NCBI RefSeq assembly: GCF_900110065.1
Contig: NZ_FOCI01000002.1
Location: 124,001-188,000, forward strand
DNA length: 64,000 bases
Direction: 5' to 3'
DNA from: Loktanella fryxellensis
GTDB lineage: Bacteria; Pseudomonadota; Alphaproteobacteria; Rhodobacterales; Rhodobacteraceae
This document shows, one piece after another, positions 60,328 through 64,000 of the stretch. Position 1 is the stretch's first letter, and every line of letters starts with the position of its first letter. Made by a program: the position numbers and the translations under genes. Below the pieces are notes generated by a model, which made no database searches, was not told where the DNA came from, and was given only the letters and a program-made list of their open reading frames with translations.

Positions 60328-60359
60328 GGGTCCGGCGGCCCGATGCCGCCGCCGGACCC
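60328..60359 (+). terminator. Hairpin after pufX
   Basis: GGGTCCGGCGGC pairs with GCCGCCGGACCC (12 bp, 8-base loop), starting ten bases after the pufX stop. There is no U run. A second inverted repeat, GGAATGCC / GGCATTCC, lies at 60397-60427. Together they may end the puf message or reduce read-through into dxs. Confidence 0.7.
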
Positions 60360-60515
60360 TGCGCCGTCGGGTCGCCCCTTCCCGGTGATCCGTCATGGAA
60401 TGCCCGCTTCACGGCATGTGGCATTCCGTTCCTGCCCGTTGGCTACGGGACAAGGCGTCGCAAAGGGTGTGAACCCGGTGCGGCGCCTTTTTCATTCTCA
60501 TCCGCAGAGGCTGCC

Positions 60516-62429
60516 ATGACACCGACCCCCTTCCTCGACCGCGTGACCGACACCGCCGATCTGCGGCAGATGACCGACGCCGCACTGGCCGGTGTCGCGG
60601 CGGACGTGCGCAACAGCGTCATCGAAAGTGTGGCCGTCACCGGCGGGCATCTGGGGTCGTCGCTGGGTGTCGTGGAACTGGCGGTGGCGATCCATGCCGT
60701 CTTCGACACGCCGCGCGACAAGCTGGTCTGGGACGTGGGCCACCAGTGCTATCCGCACAAGATCCTGACGGGCCGTCGCGACCGGATGCTGACGCTGCGG
60801 CAGGAGGGTGGTCTGTCCGGCTTCACCAAGCGCAGCGAAAGCGTGTTCGATCCGTTCGGCGCGGCCCATTCCAGCACGTCGATTTCGGCAGCACTCGGGT
60901 TCGCCGTTGGGCGCGATCTGGGCATGGACACCGGCGACGCCATCGCGGTGATCGGCGACGGTGCGATCAGCGCGGGCATGGCGTACGAGGCGATGAACAA
61001 CGCAGGTGCCGAAGGGCGCCGCCTGTTCGTCATCCTGAACGACAACGAGATGTCCATTGCCCCGCCCGTCGGCGCGATGTCGAAATACCTTTCCAGCCTC
61101 TATGCCGGGCCGCTCGGCCAGATGCACCGCATGGCCGAAGGGTTCGAGGCTGCCTTGCCAGGCCCCCTGCGCGATCACGCGCGCCGTGCACGGCAGCTGG
61201 TGACGGGCGTGGCGGCGGGCGGTCAGGGCAGCCTGTTCGAGGCGCTGGGATTTTCCTACATCGGTCCCATCGACGGGCACGATCTGACGCAGCTCTTGCC
61301 GGTGCTGCGCGCTGCACGGACGCGGGCGACCGGGCCTGTGCTGATCCATGTCTGCACGGTCAAGGGTAAGGGCTATGCCCCGGCAGAGACCGCATCCGAC
61401 CGTGGGCATGGGGTCGGCAAGTTCGATCCCGCGACGGGTGTGCAAGCGAAAGGCAAGCCCGCCCCCAAGAGCTATACGCAGGTGTTCGGCGAGGCACTGC
61501 TGGGCGAGGCCACGCGTGATCCGCGCGTCGTGGCCGTCACGGCGGCGATGCCGGGGGGCACCGGTGTCGACATCATGCAGGCGCGGTTTCCGGGCCGCGT
61601 GTTCGATGTGGGCATTGCCGAACAGCACGGCGTGACCTTTGCCGCCGGGATGGCGGCCAGCGGCCTGCGGCCGTTCGCTGCGATCTATTCGACGTTCCTG
61701 CAGCGCGGCTATGACCAGATCGTGCACGACGTGGCGCTGCAGAACCTGCCGGTGCGCTTTGCGATCGACCGCGCGGGGCTGGTGGGGCAGGACGGGGCGA
61801 CCCATGCGGGCGCCTTCGATGTGGGGTTTCTGACCGCACTGCCGAACATGGTGGTGATGGCCGCTGGCGACGCCGCCGAGTTGCAGCACATGGTCCGCAC
61901 CGCGGCGGACCACGATGCGGGCCCCATCGCCTTCCGCTATCCGCGCGGGGCGGGGGATGCCGTGACCCTGCCGGAGCGGGGCGAGATCATCGCCATCGGC
62001 AAAGGTCGCGTGCTGGTCGAGGGGTCCGATGTGGCGATCCTGTCGTTCGGGGCGCATCTGGGCGAATGCCGCCGTGCGTGCGCGTTGATGACGGCGCAGG
62101 GCGTCACGCCGACGCTGGCGGATGCGCGCTTTGCCAAACCGCTGGACCGCGACCTGATCCGGCAGTTGCTGCGCCACCACAAGGCGCTGATCTGCGTCGA
62201 ACAGGGATCGCGCGGCGGGTTCGGGGCCATGGTCCTGCACGATCTGGCGAACGATGGCCTGCTGGACGGGCGCTGTCAGGTCCGGACGATGACGCTGCCA
62301 GACCGCTACATTGATCAGGCCAGCCCCGAGGCGATGTATGCCGAGGCAGGTCTGACGGCGGTGGACATCGCCGCCACCGCGCTGGAGGCGGCAGGGCTGC
62401 GGATGAAACCGGTGATGGGACTGGCGTGA
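60516..62429 (+). CDS. dxs: 1-deoxy-D-xylulose-5-phosphate synthase (DXS)
   Basis: DXS condenses pyruvate and glyceraldehyde 3-phosphate in the first step of the MEP pathway, supplying IPP/DMAPP for carotenoids and the bacteriochlorophyll tail. The 637-residue enzyme shows [19 protein letters not shown] near residue 70, [20 protein letters not shown], the thiamine-diphosphate motif [20 protein letters not shown] near residues 147-166, [19 protein letters not shown] near residue 370, and [21 protein letters not shown]. It is downstream of pufX, as in Rhodobacter. Confidence 0.97.
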   Translation: MTPTPFLDRVTDTADLRQMTDAALAGVAADVRNSVIESVAVTGGHLGSSLGVVELAVAIHAVFDTPRDKLVWDVGHQCYPHKILTGRRDRMLTLRQEGGLSGFTKRSESVFDPFGAAHSSTSISAALGFAVGRDLGMDTGDAIAVIGDGAISAGMAYEAMNNAGAEGRRLFVILNDNEMSIAPPVGAMSKYLSSLYAGPLGQMHRMAEGFEAALPGPLRDHARRARQLVTGVAAGGQGSLFEALGFSYIGPIDGHDLTQLLPVLRAARTRATGPVLIHVCTVKGKGYAPAETASDRGHGVGKFDPATGVQAKGKPAPKSYTQVFGEALLGEATRDPRVVAVTAAMPGGTGVDIMQARFPGRVFDVGIAEQHGVTFAAGMAASGLRPFAAIYSTFLQRGYDQIVHDVALQNLPVRFAIDRAGLVGQDGATHAGAFDVGFLTALPNMVVMAAGDAAELQHMVRTAADHDAGPIAFRYPRGAGDAVTLPERGEIIAIGKGRVLVEGSDVAILSFGAHLGECRRACALMTAQGVTPTLADARFAKPLDRDLIRQLLRHHKALICVEQGSRGGFGAMVLHDLANDGLLDGRCQVRTMTLPDRYIDQASPEAMYAEAGLTAVDIAATALEAAGLRMKPVMGLA

Positions 62430-62458
62430 GGGCGGCACCCCCTGCACACGTCGACAGC

Positions 62459-62486
62459 GCGGGAGTATGCCGGGCAAGATGATGCG
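62459..62486. repeat. Degenerate palindromic repeat tail after dxs
   Basis: GCGCGGGAGTATGCCGGGC followed by AAGATGATG matches the tail of the copy at 47622 (CCCCGGAGTATCGCGGGCAA). Only the tail is clear; the left hairpins are degenerate (GGCGGCACCCCCTGC). It lies in the 147-base dxs-SPFH gap. Confidence 0.6.
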
Positions 62487-62576
62487 CGGGCGCAAGTCCC
62501 AGTCGTTGCGGTTTCCATTGCATGGACCGGGGCGCGGCCTTAGTCCTGCGGGGACATTCTGGCACGGAGGCGATCC

Positions 62577-63470
62577 ATGGAACCGCAAATGCAGTTGGGC
62601 GATTACGCGGGGCTGAACATCGTCTTTGTGGTGCTGGCGATCTTTCTGGTCTTCGCCATCATCAAGGGCGTGCGGATCGTCCCGCAATCCGAGAAATACG
62701 TGGTCGAACGGCTGGGCCGCTTGCGCACCGTGCTGGGGCCGGGGATCAACATCGTGGTGCCGTTCCTCGACGTGGTACGTCACAAGGTCAGCATCCTTGA
62801 GCGGCAGTTGCCGACGATGAAGCAGGACGCGATCACAACCGATAACGTGCTGGTGCAGGTCGAGACGAGCGTCTTCTACCGTATCATCGAGCCGGAAAAG
62901 ACCGTCTATCGCATCCGGGACGTGGACGGTGCGATCTCGACCACCGTGGCTGGCATCGTGCGGTCCGAAGTGGGCCGCATGGAACTGGATCAGGTGCAGT
63001 CGAACCGCAGCAGCGTCATCGCCGCCGTGCGCGAACAACTGGCCGAACAGGTGGACGACTGGGGGATCGAGGTGACGCGGGCCGAGATCCTTGACGTCAA
63101 CCTCGACGCGGCGACCCGTGCCGCCATGCTGCAGCAGCTGAATGCCGAACGCGCGCGGCGTGCACAGGTGACCGAGGCCGAAGGCCGCAAGCGGAGCGTG
63201 GAGTTGCAGGCGGATGCGGACCTCTATGCCGCCGAGCAGGAGGCCAAGGCCCGCCGCGTGCTGGCCGATGCAGAGGCCTATGCGACGCAGGTCGTCGCCG
63301 TCGCCATCGCCGAGAATGGTTTGGAGGCGGCGCAGTATCAGGTCGCGCTGAAGCAGGTCGAGGCGCTGGCCAAGATCGCCGGTGGCGCGGGCCAGCAGAC
63401 CGTGATCCTGCCCGCGGATGCGGTCGAGGCCTTCGGCAACGCGTTCCGCATGTTGAAGGGACGGACCTAA
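62577..63470 (+). CDS. SPFH/band-7 (stomatin, QmcA-like) membrane protein
   Basis: The 297-residue protein has one N-terminal membrane segment (LNIVFVVLAIFLVFAIIKGV, residues 12-31) and the SPFH domain: VPQSEKYVVERLGRLRTVLGPGINIVVPFLD, ILERQLPTMKQDAITTDNVLVQVETSVFYRI, and AAVREQLAEQVDDWGIEVTRAEILDVNLD, followed by a coiled coil rich in Ala/Glu (about residues 185-240). Such proteins scaffold membrane microdomains and proteolytic complexes. It overlaps the NfeD-like gene by one base, the usual qmcA-ybbJ-type pair. Confidence 0.92.
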   Translation: MEPQMQLGDYAGLNIVFVVLAIFLVFAIIKGVRIVPQSEKYVVERLGRLRTVLGPGINIVVPFLDVVRHKVSILERQLPTMKQDAITTDNVLVQVETSVFYRIIEPEKTVYRIRDVDGAISTTVAGIVRSEVGRMELDQVQSNRSSVIAAVREQLAEQVDDWGIEVTRAEILDVNLDAATRAAMLQQLNAERARRAQVTEAEGRKRSVELQADADLYAAEQEAKARRVLADAEAYATQVVAVAIAENGLEAAQYQVALKQVEALAKIAGGAGQQTVILPADAVEAFGNAFRMLKGRT

Positions 63471-63736
63471 TGCTGTGGTCGGTCTGGTGGGTGTGGCTGT
63501 CGGCGGCGCTGGCGCTGGCCACGCTCGAGGTGATTGTGCCGGGCTACATCTTCCTCGGCTTCGCCGCAGGCGCCGGGGTGCTGGGGCTGGTGCTGCTGGT
63601 CGTGCCCATTGCGTCCCTGCCGCTGATCCTCGCGATCTTTGCGGTGCTGTCGCTGCTCGCCTACCTCGCGATGCGCCGCATCTTCGGCCTGCGGGGTGAG
63701 GCACCCAAGGTCTGGGACCGTGACATCAACGACTAA
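63470..63736 (+). CDS. NfeD-like membrane protein (YbbJ-like, short)
   Basis: The 88-residue protein has two hydrophobic segments (VWWVWLSAALALATLEVIVPGYIFLGFAAG and VLGLVLLVVPIASLPLILAIFAVLSLLAYLAM) and ends in RRIFGLRGEAPKVWDRDIND. This matches the membrane part of short NfeD/YbbJ proteins, which accompany SPFH partners. Its start overlaps the last base of the SPFH gene. It is followed by a partial gene that overlaps its end by 17 bases. Confidence 0.85.
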   Translation: MLWSVWWVWLSAALALATLEVIVPGYIFLGFAAGAGVLGLVLLVVPIASLPLILAIFAVLSLLAYLAMRRIFGLRGEAPKVWDRDIND

Positions 63737-64000
63737 GGGAGCCCGGATCGCATTCTGGCGCTGGGTCGTGTTGGCCCTCGGACCTGCAGTTGGGCTGGTG
63801 CTGGCGGGCTGGGCGTTGCAGCCCTTGGCCCTCAACGAACGCGCGTCGACAATGGCTTTCCTGGAGGCGATAGACACCCGCGATCCGATTGTATTATCAG
63901 AATTTTTTGATACGCAACGCGCACAAGGCCCGCGGCTGCGCGTGGACCAGATCATGCCAATTGCAGCCCTCGCTATTGCGGTGCTGCTGGTCTGGCTGAT
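63720..64000 (+). CDS. Partial membrane protein, unknown function (runs off the right edge)
   Basis: An open frame from the GTG at 63720 to the window end gives 93 residues without stop. It has one hydrophobic segment (WVVLALGPAVGLVLAGWALQPLAL) near the N-terminus and the beginning of another (MPIAALAIAVLLVWL) at the end, with a polar loop between (ASTMAFLEAIDTRDPIVLSE). The codons TTA TCA GAA TTT TTT GAT in the loop are AT-rich for this genome. The start overlaps the end of the NfeD-like gene. No family was recognised, and the start is not certain. Confidence 0.5.
   Translation, partial: MTSTTKGARIAFWRWVVLALGPAVGLVLAGWALQPLALNERASTMAFLEAIDTRDPIVLSEFFDTQRAQGPRLRVDQIMPIAALAIAVLLVWL

Noticed and set aside
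60498-63704. Minus-strand open frame of 1068 codons opposite dxs and the SPFH gene
   Set aside because: It is antisense to dxs, SPFH and nfeD; composition is Arg/His/Gln-rich and no motif is seen.

Overview
The window is GC-rich, densely packed DNA with many ATGA/GTGA start-stop overlaps, typical of an alphaproteobacterium of the order Rhodobacterales. The photosynthesis genes (spheroidene-type crtC/crtD/crtF, bchCXYZ, pufQBALM and a PufX-like gene, no pufC in this stretch) indicate an organism that makes bacteriochlorophyll a and an RC-LH1 core complex, either a purple non-sulfur bacterium or an aerobic anoxygenic phototroph. The genus cannot be fixed from this window. No phage, IS element, integrase, CRISPR array or plasmid replication gene was seen.

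Left part (1-24500), mostly housekeeping: truB (partial), a DUF2233 phosphodiester glycosidase-like protein and rbfA on the minus strand; dapB; an SDHAF4-like assembly factor; a coupled run rsmB - heparinase II/III-like - purH - lspA - DUF3035 lipoprotein - two M16 peptidases; mutL - rmuC - lipoprotein; a four-gene coupled set (FAD amine oxidase-like, DUF1365, MFS, SDR) resembling part of the singlet-oxygen/furan-fatty-acid operon of Rhodobacter; a minus-strand set (saccharopine dehydrogenase-like, GST, histidine phosphatase); recQ and yaaA.

Middle part (24500-47700): an AT-rich upstream region leading to a DUF481 outer-membrane-type protein; an uptake and activation cluster consisting of a FadD-type acyl-CoA ligase, LivGHM, a Liv-type binding protein, LivF, a small secreted protein and a PaaK-like ligase, preceded by a perfect TetR-type palindrome; a pseudo-caspase with peptidoglycan-binding domains facing a secreted PPC-repeat protein; rpmJ; tRNA-Val(GAC); an N-formylglutamate amidohydrolase-like gene; an SLC13 transporter; dinB, with its last codons tandemly duplicated past the stop; and a NUDIX - ynjF - ynjB - ynjC - ynjD block that has the same gene families as E. 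coli ynjBCD/ynjF/nudG.

Right part (47700-64000): the photosynthesis superoperon. crtC and crtD run leftward; crtE, crtF, bchC, bchX, bchY, bchZ, pufQ, pufB, pufA, pufL, pufM and pufX run rightward, followed by dxs. Two pairs of TGT-N12-ACA (PpsR/CrtJ) sites lie in the crtD-crtE and crtF-bchC gaps. crtA, crtI, crtB, puhA and the bchFNBHLM genes are not here, and crtC directly abuts the ynjBCD block, so the photosynthesis cluster is split in this genome. Functionally, dxs supplies isoprenoid precursors, crtE makes GGPP for carotenoids and the bacteriochlorophyll tail, bchXYZ and bchC make the bacteriochlorin ring, and the puf genes encode the core light-harvesting and reaction-centre polypeptides. 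A qmcA-type SPFH gene, an NfeD-like gene and a truncated membrane-protein gene end the window. Palindromic repeats of at least two related subfamilies recur through the window, including one inside the bchY reading frame.
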